In this document: positions 46,091 to 54,812 of the stretch, piece by piece
Position numbering within the stretch: position 1 is the stretch's first letter
How the letters are laid out: each line of letters opens with the position of its first letter
NCBI GenBank assembly: GCA_937980645.1
Contig: CALJPQ010000019.1
Span: 61,858-125,857, forward strand
DNA: 64,000 nucleotides
Origin: an uncultured Saprospiraceae bacterium
Lineage (GTDB): Bacteria > Bacteroidota > Bacteroidia > Chitinophagales > Saprospiraceae
Reading direction: 5' to 3'
Made by a program: the position numbers and the translations under genes
Notes under the pieces: generated by a model
What the model saw: the letters and a program-made list of their open reading frames with translations, nothing else
What the model was told of the DNA's origin: nothing
The model's database searches: none

Positions 46091-47851
46091 TCACTTCGGT
46101 AGAGTGAGGCACGCTTCGTGTTCCCATGTCGGCACAGGCCTTTCTTCGGCGAGTGGCGAGTGGGTGAGTGGTAGCACGGGTACCATTTGCCATTCAACCT
46201 CTTTCAACAGGTGCGGTGTGGCGGTCAGGATCAGTACGGCCTTGTTTGCGGCCTCCTGGCGCAAAAGAGCCGCCAATCGGCGGGCTGTAGAAAGGTCTAA
46301 GCCGGCAAAAGGCTCATCGAGCAGCCAGATGGGTTTGCGAGCGGCGACCAGGCGAACTGCCTGAAGAAGGCGACGCTGACCGGTGGAAAGTGCACTAAAC
46401 TCTGGGCTACCGGTATCGGCGTCCCTGATTTCAGGGAAGTGTTCTCTCCATAGGTCGAGCAATTGCTCCGTGCGCGCTTTAGCCTCCTGACTACTATCGG
46501 TGCTCAGGGCATCTATCAAATTTTTTCCTGAGAGAGGAAAATCTTCCGAGATAACGGCTATTTGCCGACGTCGCTCGCGCAAGGCCAGGCGGTCAGCAGG
46601 TATGTCGTCGAGCCAGATACTGCCTTTCGTGGGCGAATAGACGCCCAGAAGCATTTTAACGAAAGCCGTCTTGCCACCGCCGGCCGGCGCATACAGGCAG
46701 AGTACCTGACCTACAGACAGCCTGAAGGTCAGCCGTTCAAAGAGGGTTTTGGAGCCCAGATGCAGGCTTACTTCCTGCAGATGAAGCTGGTTTGCCTTTT
46801 TACTTTTTAAGGTATCACCCTCGAACCTCTCCAGCGGTCTTTGAAGTAAGGCGGCCATTTTTTTCAAGGAGAGCCGGCCTTTTTTCCATATCAGGCCTGC
46901 CTTAAACAGGCGTGTTAGCGGTGTGCGCCAGCTGGTTAGAATGAGCGCTATAGCTAAGAGCGTGGTGCCTTCCAGGCCATTGCGCCAGGCGAAGGCGAGG
47001 GCAGCAAACAGCTGGATGTGCACGGCGAAAAAGGGCCAGGCTTCGACCCAGGCGACATGGTTTTGATATCTATGCCCTTGGTCTTGTACCCGCTGAGCGC
47101 GTATGTCGAAACCTCGCTGGGTGCGCGGTTGGCGATTCAGCGCCTGGATGCTCTTCAAGTGGTGTAGTGCCCGGCTAACATAAGCCAGCAGCTGGCCCTT
47201 TCGGCGGCGCCGCTGCTCTTCTACTTGTGTAGCACGTTGGCTAAACCACAGCCCTACCTTCCAGCTCAACCCCAGTACGAGGGCTACTTCCAAAGCTACA
47301 GCGCTCTCTAAATAAGCGATGGTTATCAGCCCCAGCACTACCATAGAGGCATCGGCACCATACTGCAGCACTCCGTGCGATATCAACCGTTGGGCGCTAC
47401 CCAAGTCGCCGCTAAAGCGCAGTAAGTGGCGCCCCGGGTCGCGTCCTTCATGGTAGGTAGGCGTTATCTGAAGGTGTTGGGCAAAGGCCGTCTGACGTAA
47501 GAAGTGAGCAAAATCCTCCGACAGCCGCCCACGCTGGCGCCAGCGTACCACATCTATGGCGAACTTTCCCAACAGTAGTAATGCCATGCCTCCAACGACA
47601 TCGGGCAGCGATAGCGACATTGGGAACAGCAGCCGCCCGCGTACCGACTGATAGCCCAAAAAAGCCGCTAATACCTGAGCTGTTAGTAGGGAAATAGCCA
47701 CGGCGCACAGATTAGCCAGGAGGTCCAGGGCAAAGGCAATCAGTACACGGATGCGGTGCGACCATAAAAATCGCGTGAGTAAATGGAGACCGCTCTCTTT
47801 CCATTGCCTTTCGAGGCGCAGGCCAAAGCGTTGCAGGGCAGTTCGTACCAT
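46091..47851 (-). CDS. ABC transporter, fused permease-ATPase with altered motifs
   Basis: 586 aa. About five to six transmembrane helices (35-320) precede the ATPase domain. Walker A APAGGGKT is at 388-395. The Q-loop position reads AVISEDFPLSG, with Glu (E436) where Gln is usual. The signature is LSTGQ (488-492) instead of LSGGQ. Walker B IWLLDEP is intact (508-514, E513), and the switch region is LTATPHLL (H547). The closest feel is to bacterial lipid/peptide or CydDC-like exporters, without a clear match. It lies 18 bp after the HTTM-DCC gene, so it is likely in one transcript with it. Substrate unknown. Confidence 0.8.
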   Translation of the reverse strand: MVRTALQRFGLRLERQWKESGLHLLTRFLWSHRIRVLIAFALDLLANLCAVAISLLTAQVLAAFLGYQSVRGRLLFPMSLSLPDVVGGMALLLLGKFAIDVVRWRQRGRLSEDFAHFLRQTAFAQHLQITPTYHEGRDPGRHLLRFSGDLGSAQRLISHGVLQYGADASMVVLGLITIAYLESAVALEVALVLGLSWKVGLWFSQRATQVEEQRRRRKGQLLAYVSRALHHLKSIQALNRQPRTQRGFDIRAQRVQDQGHRYQNHVAWVEAWPFFAVHIQLFAALAFAWRNGLEGTTLLAIALILTSWRTPLTRLFKAGLIWKKGRLSLKKMAALLQRPLERFEGDTLKSKKANQLHLQEVSLHLGSKTLFERLTFRLSVGQVLCLYAPAGGGKTAFVKMLLGVYSPTKGSIWLDDIPADRLALRERRRQIAVISEDFPLSGKNLIDALSTDSSQEAKARTEQLLDLWREHFPEIRDADTGSPEFSALSTGQRRLLQAVRLVAARKPIWLLDEPFAGLDLSTARRLAALLRQEAANKAVLILTATPHLLKEVEWQMVPVLPLTHSPLAEERPVPTWEHEACLTLPK

Positions 47852-47869
47852 GTTGTTCGAGGTAGATAT

Positions 47870-49201
47870 TCAGGCAGTTTCCAGAAAGCGCTGCCGCAAA
47901 GTCGGTGTAGGGGCTGGACACGTCTCGTAGCGGCCAAACCACGCATAGCGCCGGCGGGCGAAGGCATCGTATAGCGCGTCGCGCAGCGGCTGAGGTACAC
48001 CTATAAACAGGTAGTAGAGCACGGGCCAAAAGCCATTCAGCCGGCGGGCAATGCGCAGAGCAGCCGTGCTGCGCATATACGCTCTGCCATTTTCAATCAA
48101 AACCAATGAAGAGAGCACGGTCGGCATGCCGTGTTGCCGCAGGAGTGCCTGCCCGGTGGCCGATTGTAGCGAGCCAAAATGGAATATCCCTGACGGGTCG
48201 CGTTGAGCAATGAAGCGCACCGTAGCATGGCAAAAATGGCAAACACCGTCAAACAACACCACAGCACTGGCGGGCGATACCTTCCCGGTAAACCGTTGGC
48301 GAAGGGCCTCCCACAGACGCTGGCTCCAGGGAATGGCCTTCTCTACGGCAAAGAAGGGCAAAAAGATGAGGCCAGTCAGCTGGTAGCGGAAGGTAATGCT
48401 CATGACCAGCCAGATGCCCCAGTGCATACCCCACGTGGCCAATGCCCACCCCACGCGCAAACGACGACTGACTAAGAAGAACGGAGCACCCAATTCTACC
48501 ACCAAGGTGAAAATACCCATGAGCAAGAAAATCTCGCTATGCCCATACAGCCACGGGAAAATGGCTGATGTGGACTCGCCTAACAGATCTTTGCGCAGCG
48601 AATCTACCGCTACTTGCGAACGCAAGGCGCTGCCATCCATCCAGCTCCAGGCCAGCTCACCCAAAATTTTGGCCACCCCGGAAACAAAGTACGTCAGGGC
48701 AGTAGCAGCACACAACAACCGAACAGGCCATCCATATTGCCAATGGACCGGCTCTGAGGGCGAGCGCTGGCGCGCATCGAGCGAATAAGCATCGGCTGCC
48801 GGAGCAAAAGCGATGATGAAGATGTGCAAAACCAGCGCCGCATTGTCGTGGTAGATCATAGACCACGAATTGCGGTAGCAAAACACAAACAACGCCAGGG
48901 CAGCAAAGGGAATAGCCGTGTAGCGATACTTCCAACCCAGCAAGTAGGCCACCCCCAGGACAATCGTAAACCAGTAGATGACTGTGAATACCTCCGCCGA
49001 CAGCGGCGCTTCCAGAAGAGCGGCCAACCCTACAGGCTCAAACAGGCTCTTTTCCGTGCGCGCTATACTCATCAGCAACTTGTGGCGGCTCAGCAGATAC
49101 CACAGGGCAAACGCCCCCGAAGCCACACGCAGCAGCGCCAGCCGCTGCGCCGGCATGGGGGTAAACCAATATGCGCTCAGTCTTTGAAGTGCTTTTTTCA
49201 T
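47870..49201 (-). CDS. HTTM membrane protein fused to a DCC thiol-redox domain
   Basis: 443 aa. The N-terminal HTTM domain (about 15-300) has several helices and the family features YRNSWSMIYHDNAALVLHIF, APAADAYSLDA and YFVSGVAKIL...W. K179 in GVAKI aligns by eye with the catalytic-base lysine of vitamin K-dependent gamma-glutamyl carboxylase (GVKKL). The C-terminal domain (about 312-430) is DCC/DUF393: VVLFDGVCHFC with C321 and C324, a thioredoxin-like CxxC. The gene overlaps the upstream 153-aa gene by four bases (ATGA) and precedes the ABC gene by 18 bp. Family assignment is firm; a carboxylase or quinone-redox role is inference. Confidence 0.85.
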   Translation of the reverse strand: MKKALQRLSAYWFTPMPAQRLALLRVASGAFALWYLLSRHKLLMSIARTEKSLFEPVGLAALLEAPLSAEVFTVIYWFTIVLGVAYLLGWKYRYTAIPFAALALFVFCYRNSWSMIYHDNAALVLHIFIIAFAPAADAYSLDARQRSPSEPVHWQYGWPVRLLCAATALTYFVSGVAKILGELAWSWMDGSALRSQVAVDSLRKDLLGESTSAIFPWLYGHSEIFLLMGIFTLVVELGAPFFLVSRRLRVGWALATWGMHWGIWLVMSITFRYQLTGLIFLPFFAVEKAIPWSQRLWEALRQRFTGKVSPASAVVLFDGVCHFCHATVRFIAQRDPSGIFHFGSLQSATGQALLRQHGMPTVLSSLVLIENGRAYMRSTAALRIARRLNGFWPVLYYLFIGVPQPLRDALYDAFARRRYAWFGRYETCPAPTPTLRQRFLETA

Positions 49202-49659
49202 GGCCGTTCAATCGTTTTTTCTGCCAGTACTTCTTCGTACAACGGCATTTTGTGATTTTTTAAAAAATAGTCATCCAGATGATACTCGCCCGTAACCAAA
49301 GCCACGCGGGTGAGCCGCAGATAAGGTTCTTGCTCGCTGCGGGCTAAGCGTTCGGCTACCTTGTCGAGTACAGATGCGCCTTTTCCACGCTTGACCTTCT
49401 TATTGATCTGGCGGCGCACCTGATTGAAACCACCCGAACCAGCAAAGCGGTAAGGGACGCAGTAGCGCTGCCCCTGATCGTCGTAGCCAATGAAATAATT
49501 GACTTTGTAGGTGGCCCCGCGTTTGTGCGAAAACATCGGGAAATAGGACAGTGGAAAGTCGTCCTTAGGCTTTGGCTGCCAGTTCTGCCGAATGGGCCAT
49601 AAAATGGCTAGCAAAACAGCCAGGCTAAAGGCAGCAGCAAGTGGTTTTCCTATTCTCAT
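49198..49659 (-). CDS. small membrane-anchored protein encoded with HTTM
   Basis: 153 aa. An N-terminal helix (about 8-23) acts as signal anchor, leaving a basic domain outside. Notable is DFPLSYFPMFSHKRGATYKV (about 34-53), a phrase I associate with short proteins found beside HTTM genes in bacteria. A Lys/Arg-rich stretch (QINKKVKRGKG) and an acidic tail follow. It overlaps the HTTM-DCC gene by ATGA, which implies translational coupling and a joint function. No established family. It is transcribed divergently from the GH2 gene; a near-consensus -7 box (AAACTTTG, minus strand, 49667-49674) would give an almost leaderless transcript. Confidence 0.7.
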   Translation of the reverse strand: MRIGKPLAAAFSLAVLLAILWPIRQNWQPKPKDDFPLSYFPMFSHKRGATYKVNYFIGYDDQGQRYCVPYRFAGSGGFNQVRRQINKKVKRGKGASVLDKVAERLARSEQEPYLRLTRVALVTGEYHLDDYFLKNHKMPLYEEVLAEKTIERP

Positions 49660-49776
49660 AACGTTGCAAAGTTTGGTATGCCCTTACATCGCACAAGGGT
49701 GGCCAGGTTACCGGCCAGAGCTGTTTTTTTCAGGGCAATGCTTCCGCAGCCGCGTCTTTGCTCAAAAAGAAACGGC

Positions 49777-51633
49777 ATGCGCCTCGCTTTTTTCCTCCTG
49801 TTGAACACACTGACGAGCAGCCTCTTTGGGCAGGCAATCGTCTTGCACAACGCTCCTAACCGCCCGGCGCGCTCGCTGGCAGGCAACTGGCATTACATCG
49901 TAGACCCTTACGAAACGGGCTTTCGCAACCACCGCAACTGGACGCCTTTTGACGAAAAAGAAGCCGCTACCACTACCTCCGCCGCCCCTTACTACATGCA
50001 TCGAAAACCCGCCCACCGCTGGGAACGCATTGAATACGACTTCGACCGCTCGCCCACACTGTCGGTACCCGGCGACTGGAACAGCCAACGCCCCGAACTC
50101 CTCTACTATGAGGGCAGCCTGTGGTATCAAACCACTTTTACCCATCAACCCACGCCCCAACGACGCCTTTTGCTTTACTTCGGTGCCGTCAACTACCGGG
50201 CCGACGTTTACGTCAACGGCCGCAAAGCAGGCTGGCACGAAGGCGGCTACGCCCCCTTCTGCTTCGACATCACCCCGCTGGCGCAAGCAGGTGTAAATAC
50301 GCTCATCGTGCGCGCCGATAACCGCCGCGAACGCGAACGCGTACCCGGACTGACCACTGACTGGTGGAACTACGGCGGCATCACGCGCGACGTGCTTCTC
50401 GTCGAAGTTGCCCAGACCTTCATCGCCGACTTCTTTCTGCAAGAAAACCCACAAAAACGCGGACGCGCTATGGGTTGGGTGCGGCTGGATGGCCCCCAAC
50501 GCTTGCAACGCGTTACCGTATCCATTCCGGAGCTGGGCGTGCAGCAAAGCGTGCGCACCGATACCAACGGATATGCCGCCGTCGAATTAGACATCTCCCA
50601 TGCCAAACGCTGGTACCCGGAGCGCCCCAAACGCTACGAAGTCATCTGGCAGGCCGAAACCGATACCCTAAGCGACCTCATCGGCTTTCGCATCATCGAA
50701 ACACGCGGTCAGGACCTGCTGCTCAACGGCAAGCGGCTCTTCCTGCGCGGCATCTGCCTCCACGAAGAAGTGCCCACTCGAATGGGACGCGCCTATTCGC
50801 GCGAAGATGCCCAACTGCTCCTGGGCTGGGCCAGGGAACTCAACTGCAATTTCGTCCGCCTGGCCCACTACCCGCACAACGAGCACATGGTGCGCCTGGC
50901 CGACGAAATGGGCCTGCTGGTCTGGTGCGAAGTGCCCGTCTATTGGGGCATTGCTTACGACAACCCCGCCACTTACGCCCAGGCCGAAAGCCAGGTGCGC
51001 GCCATGGTACAACGCGATAAAAACCGCGCTGCCGTCATCATCTGGTCGGTAGCCAACGAAACCCCTCGCGAAGACCCCGAGCGCCTGAGGTTCTTGAACA
51101 ACATGACCGCCGTCGTACGCCAACTCGACCCCACGCGCTTAGTAAGCGCTGCTCTCGACCGCACCGAAGACAGGACGACCAACCGCATCCGCATCACCGA
51201 CCCCTTTGCTCAAACAGCCGACGTCGTCAGCACCAACGAGTACTTAGGCTGGTACGGCTCCACACCCGACCGCTGCCGCATCGTCCAGTGGGATCTGAGC
51301 GAACATAGTAAACCCTTCTTAGTCAGCGAATTCGGCGCTGATGCGCTGCTCAATTACCGCGCCGATAGCCTCACCATCTGGACCGAAGACTATCAGGCAT
51401 GGCTATATCGCGAGCAGTTGGACATGTTGCGCAAAATACCCTCCTGGCGGGGGGTAACCCCCTGGATACTGGCCGACTTCCGCTCGCCGCGCCGCAATCT
51501 GCCCGGCATCCAGGACGGCTGGAACCGAAAAGGCCTCATCTCCAGCAACGGATACCGCAAGCAGGCCTGGTACGTTCTAAAGGCCTGCTACGACGACCTG
51601 GCCCGTCAATGGGCCTACACCATAGACGATTGA
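49777..51633 (+). CDS. glycoside hydrolase family 2 (beta-glucuronidase/beta-galactosidase type)
   Basis: 618 aa from the ATG at 49777, where the signal peptide MRLAFFLLLNTLTSSLFGQA starts; earlier Mets give no signal. A sugar-binding sandwich domain (about 30-200: VPGDWNSQRPELLYYEGSLW, YFGAVNYRADVYVNG) and an Ig-like middle domain precede the barrel. Acid/base is E428 in WSVANETPRE and nucleophile E518 in LVSEFGADA. The short three-domain build resembles beta-glucuronidases more than LacZ. Located in the periplasm or outside. The dehydratase gene follows after three bases, so the released sugar may be oxidised and dehydrated by that pathway. Confidence 0.92.
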   Translation: MRLAFFLLLNTLTSSLFGQAIVLHNAPNRPARSLAGNWHYIVDPYETGFRNHRNWTPFDEKEAATTTSAAPYYMHRKPAHRWERIEYDFDRSPTLSVPGDWNSQRPELLYYEGSLWYQTTFTHQPTPQRRLLLYFGAVNYRADVYVNGRKAGWHEGGYAPFCFDITPLAQAGVNTLIVRADNRRERERVPGLTTDWWNYGGITRDVLLVEVAQTFIADFFLQENPQKRGRAMGWVRLDGPQRLQRVTVSIPELGVQQSVRTDTNGYAAVELDISHAKRWYPERPKRYEVIWQAETDTLSDLIGFRIIETRGQDLLLNGKRLFLRGICLHEEVPTRMGRAYSREDAQLLLGWARELNCNFVRLAHYPHNEHMVRLADEMGLLVWCEVPVYWGIAYDNPATYAQAESQVRAMVQRDKNRAAVIIWSVANETPREDPERLRFLNNMTAVVRQLDPTRLVSAALDRTEDRTTNRIRITDPFAQTADVVSTNEYLGWYGSTPDRCRIVQWDLSEHSKPFLVSEFGADALLNYRADSLTIWTEDYQAWLYREQLDMLRKIPSWRGVTPWILADFRSPRRNLPGIQDGWNRKGLISSNGYRKQAWYVLKACYDDLARQWAYTIDD

Positions 51634-51636
51634 CCT

Positions 51637-52851
51637 ATGCACCGCAGGGCCTTCCTCCGCTACACACTCACTGCTGCCGCAGGCGCTGCTCTTCCAGGAG
51701 CAGCGCCTGCGGGTGTGCCCCCCATACCAGCCACAAGCGCTGCTGACTTGCTCAAAGTCCGTATCACTGGAGTCAAAGTATTCCCCCTCAAAAACGCCTT
51801 GTTTGTCAAGGTTGAAACAGATGCTGGTGTGGCCGGCTGGGGTGAAGGCGACCACGACTATACCGACTTGGTCGCCCGCACTGTGCAGCAGATATGTGCC
51901 CCCGTGCTGTTGGGCCGATCGCCCTGGATGAGCGAGCAGCTCTTTCATCAAATCCTCTTTGGCGCCGAAGATTTAGGCTCCACCGGCCTGCTACCCGGCG
52001 CCCTGGCCGGAGTGGACAACGCCCTGTGGGACCTCAAAGGCCGCCTCACCGGCCTGCCCGTGTGGGCCTTACTGGGCGGATACACCGCCGATAAAGTAGC
52101 CCTCTATGGCAGCTTCGGACGCGCCAAAAGCGGTGGCTGGCGAACGCCCGATGAAATGGCTCGCGTGGCCGTCTCCTTCGTAGAGCAGGGCTTTCGGGCG
52201 GTCAAAACGCGCATGCAAATCCGGCTGCTCAGCGTAGACCCTCAGCCCGACCCAACCTTCGAAATTGTGCGCGCCGTGCGCAAAGCCATCGGCGATGATA
52301 TCGTCCTGTTCGTGGACTTCAACAACGGCTACACCCCCGCCCGCGCTATCGCCTTGGGGCGCAAATTGTACGAACACTTCAACATTGCCCTCATCGAAGA
52401 GCCTGTATCATATCACAACTACCGCGACCTGGCCCAAGTCGTAGAGGCCCTGGATATCCCGGTGGCCGCCGGCGAACACGAATTCAATCGCTGGCAAATG
52501 CGCGAGCTCATCGTGCAAGGAAAGGTAGATATCGTCAATACTGACGTCATCAAAGCCGGCGGCATCTCCGAAAATCGCCGTATAGCTGCGTTGGCCGCCG
52601 CCTTCAACCGCGGCATCATGGCCCACAACACTCGCCCTACGCTAGCCTCCGCAGCCACCCTTCATTTGCTGGCCTCCATACCCAATGCCGAACGCTGGCA
52701 AGAGAGCAGCGGACCACGCCTGGAAATGGGTTTGCAGGGCTTTTTTCACAACACCCTGACGTTTGAAAACGGCTTCCTGCACCTTCCACAAGAACCTGGG
52801 CTGGGGCTCGACGTCAATGAAGAGGCCTTAGAAAAAGCCGTGCGCCGATGA
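51637..52851 (+). CDS. enolase-superfamily acid-sugar dehydratase (mandelate racemase type)
   Basis: 404 aa. It begins with a Tat-like signal (HRRAFLRY, then an Ala/Gly-rich stretch), unusual because sugar-acid dehydratases are normally cytoplasmic. N-terminal capping domain to about 150, then the barrel with metal ligands in LFVDFNNGY, ALIEEPVSY and AAGEHEFNR. The basic residues lie in AVKTRMQI and the general His in MAHNTRPTLAS. It resembles galactonate, gluconate or rhamnonate dehydratases, which give 2-keto-3-deoxy acids. The exact substrate cannot be read. It follows the GH2 gene with a three-base gap. Its signal region contains a 15-bp perfect hairpin. Confidence 0.85.
   Translation: MHRRAFLRYTLTAAAGAALPGAAPAGVPPIPATSAADLLKVRITGVKVFPLKNALFVKVETDAGVAGWGEGDHDYTDLVARTVQQICAPVLLGRSPWMSEQLFHQILFGAEDLGSTGLLPGALAGVDNALWDLKGRLTGLPVWALLGGYTADKVALYGSFGRAKSGGWRTPDEMARVAVSFVEQGFRAVKTRMQIRLLSVDPQPDPTFEIVRAVRKAIGDDIVLFVDFNNGYTPARAIALGRKLYEHFNIALIEEPVSYHNYRDLAQVVEALDIPVAAGEHEFNRWQMRELIVQGKVDIVNTDVIKAGGISENRRIAALAAAFNRGIMAHNTRPTLASAATLHLLASIPNAERWQESSGPRLEMGLQGFFHNTLTFENGFLHLPQEPGLGLDVNEEALEKAVRR
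51677..51712. repeat. perfect 15-bp hairpin inside a signal-peptide coding region
   Basis: CCGCAGGCGCTGCTC (51677-51691) is followed by a six-base loop and its exact complement GAGCAGCGCCTGCGG (51698-51712). It encodes AAGAALPGAAPAG of the Tat-like signal of the dehydratase at 51637. Confidence 0.85.
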
Positions 52852-52883
52852 GTAGGGCCTATGCGAAGCGCTGCACGGGTGCT

Positions 52884-54527
52884 TTACAGACTGATGCCGC
52901 GCTTCCAGGGGATGAAGTCGAACTGTTCTAGCCGTTCGGCGCAGGTGTACACTTCACCGGAGGCAACGCACAACAGCAATTCCAGCAGGCGCTCTCCACA
53001 GGCTTCTACTGACTCGTGCCCTTCAAGGATGGGACCGGCGTCGAAGTCTATGAGGTCAGGCATCCGACGGGCCAGCGCGCTGTTGCTGGCGATTTTTATC
53101 GTAGGCGCCAGCGGGTTTCCGGTAGGGGTGCCCAGCCCCGTAGTGAAGGCAATGAGGGTGGCACCGGCACCGGCCAGTGCGGTCGTGCTCTCCACATCGT
53201 TGCCCGGGGTGCACAGCAGCTGCAGGCCGGAGGGCAATGCGGCCTCGCCGTAGTCCAGCACGCGCGCGATGGGAGCCGTTCCGCCTTTTCGCGCAGCACC
53301 GGCTGATTTCATGGCGTCGGTCAGCAGGCCGTCGCGGAGGTTGCCCGGAGAAGGGTTGTGAGAAAGGTCAGAACCCACTGCCCGAGCCGCCTCTGCATAG
53401 GCGCGCATGAGGGTTTTAAAGCGCTCAGCATCTGCCGCATCCTGGCATCGGTTGATGAGCGCTTGCTCGACGCCGTGCAGCTCCGGAAATTCGGCCAATA
53501 AGGCTGCGCCTCCACAGGCGACCAGCAGGTCAACGGCGTATCCTAAGGCTGGATTAGCAGATATACCCGAAAAACCGTCGGAGCCTCCGCATTCCAGGCC
53601 CAGATACAAATGGTGTATAGGTGCTGGCTCGCGCTGGCAGGTGTTGGCCCGGGTCAGGCCGATGAACGTTTGCCGGGCTGCTTCGGCCAGAAAGTGTCGT
53701 TCAGAGGCACTGCGCTGCTGCTCCAATATGATGATGGGCTTTCGGCACTCCGAATAACGCTCCTGCAGGATGCGCTCCAGCAGGGCTACTTGCGCATTCT
53801 GGCAGCCCAAACTGAGTATGGTGGCCCCGGCAGTGTTGGGATGAGCAATGTAGCCGGCCAGCAGGTAACAAAGCGTTTCCGCATCCTGGCGCGTGCCGCC
53901 ACAGCCACCCTCATGGGTAAGAAAGCGCACACCGTCCACCCCGGCAAACAGCGGCGGTGGTGCAGAGGCCTCTAATCGCTCGCTCAAGACCTCTACCTGC
54001 GCCAGCGTCTCAGCATCTGCCCCTAAGCGCCATTGGCGTATTAGGGCGCTCAGGTCAATTGCCGGGCGCTGTCGAAAGTGCCAAAAGCCTAGCTGTTCGC
54101 CCAGCAGCTGCTGAAGGGCCCGCACATTGCGATTTTCGCAAAAAACCAGCGGAACCACCAACCACAGGTTGCGAGTTCCGTAGCGACCATCCGAACGCCG
54201 GTAACCCAGAAAGGTGCGATCTCGCCAGCGGCTGACGTCGGGCGGCCGCCACACATAGGGCTCCTGATGCCCCAGTGCCGAAACGGCGTGGCGCACGTCG
54301 TTCACCCTCAAAAGTGTACCCCGCGCCAACTGATGCGTGGCCTCCCCTACTTTCACCCCGTACATCACTACAGCCCCGCCGGCATGCACGTCTGAGGCCA
54401 TAATCTTGTGTTTCGGCGGGATGGCTTCTAAAACCTCTGTACCGTCGGGCAAGCGCACGCCGACAGGCAAGTCGCGCAACGCCACCCATACGTTGTCATT
54501 CGGGTGAATTCTCAGTGCATCAGGCAT
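52884..54527 (-). CDS. uxaA: altronate/galactarate-type dehydratase (UxaA family, full length)
   Basis: 547 aa from the ATG at 54527, preceded by AGAGG nine bases upstream; the frame continues upstream without conserved sequence. The N-terminal SAF domain has VGVRLPDGTEVLEAIPPKHK and ASDVHAGGAVVMYG. The C-terminal galactarate/altronate dehydratase domain has GYRRSDGRYGTRNLWLVVPL, FLTHEGGCGGTRQD, LGLECGGSDGFSGISANPAL and AFTTGLGTPTGNP. The enzyme removes water from D-altronate (from galacturonate) or a related sugar acid to give 2-keto-3-deoxygluconate. It converges on the GH2-dehydratase pair and shares the strand of the permease, aldolase and ExuT-like genes upstream. Confidence 0.88.
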   Translation of the reverse strand: MPDALRIHPNDNVWVALRDLPVGVRLPDGTEVLEAIPPKHKIMASDVHAGGAVVMYGVKVGEATHQLARGTLLRVNDVRHAVSALGHQEPYVWRPPDVSRWRDRTFLGYRRSDGRYGTRNLWLVVPLVFCENRNVRALQQLLGEQLGFWHFRQRPAIDLSALIRQWRLGADAETLAQVEVLSERLEASAPPPLFAGVDGVRFLTHEGGCGGTRQDAETLCYLLAGYIAHPNTAGATILSLGCQNAQVALLERILQERYSECRKPIIILEQQRSASERHFLAEAARQTFIGLTRANTCQREPAPIHHLYLGLECGGSDGFSGISANPALGYAVDLLVACGGAALLAEFPELHGVEQALINRCQDAADAERFKTLMRAYAEAARAVGSDLSHNPSPGNLRDGLLTDAMKSAGAARKGGTAPIARVLDYGEAALPSGLQLLCTPGNDVESTTALAGAGATLIAFTTGLGTPTGNPLAPTIKIASNSALARRMPDLIDFDAGPILEGHESVEACGERLLELLLCVASGEVYTCAERLEQFDFIPWKRGISL

Positions 54528-54734
54528 GGTCAACCTCTTTTGCTGTCCAATAGACGTAGAAGCGCCCTCGTTACCCTGTGGCCTCCACCTGCTGCAACAG
54601 TTCCTCAAAAAAGCCGTATCCTGCCTCTTGTGCTTGGTCGAACGAGCGACCTCTTCTTCTACCTACCCAGGGCCAGTTTGGCGTTTCGTCCGTCGGGGCC
54701 TTTAAGGTAGCGGCCAAACTTATTTGGTCGGCTG

Positions 54735-54750
54735 TTTTTTTTAAAAAAAA
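54735..54750. other. T8A8 tract upstream of the CARDB-like gene
   Basis: Eight T followed by eight A, 63 bp before the ATG at 54813, in the 285-bp spacer shared with uxaA. A T8A7 tract lies 57 bp before the sigma factor gene (17003-17017). No gene is seen in the rest of 54528-54812. Confidence 0.4.
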
Positions 54751-54812
54751 CGGCTATATGCCGGTAACCTCTTCAACGTGTTGCGATGTAAGGCAAAAAG
54801 GTCAGTGTAGTG

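Noticed and set aside
46000..46197. Longer start for the P-loop protein at 46197
   Set aside because: It would overlap the end of the ABC gene and adds 69 residues without conserved character; the ATG at 45990 fits better.
51677..51712. Hairpin in the dehydratase gene as a terminator
   Set aside because: No T run follows and it lies inside an intact coding sequence right after the start.
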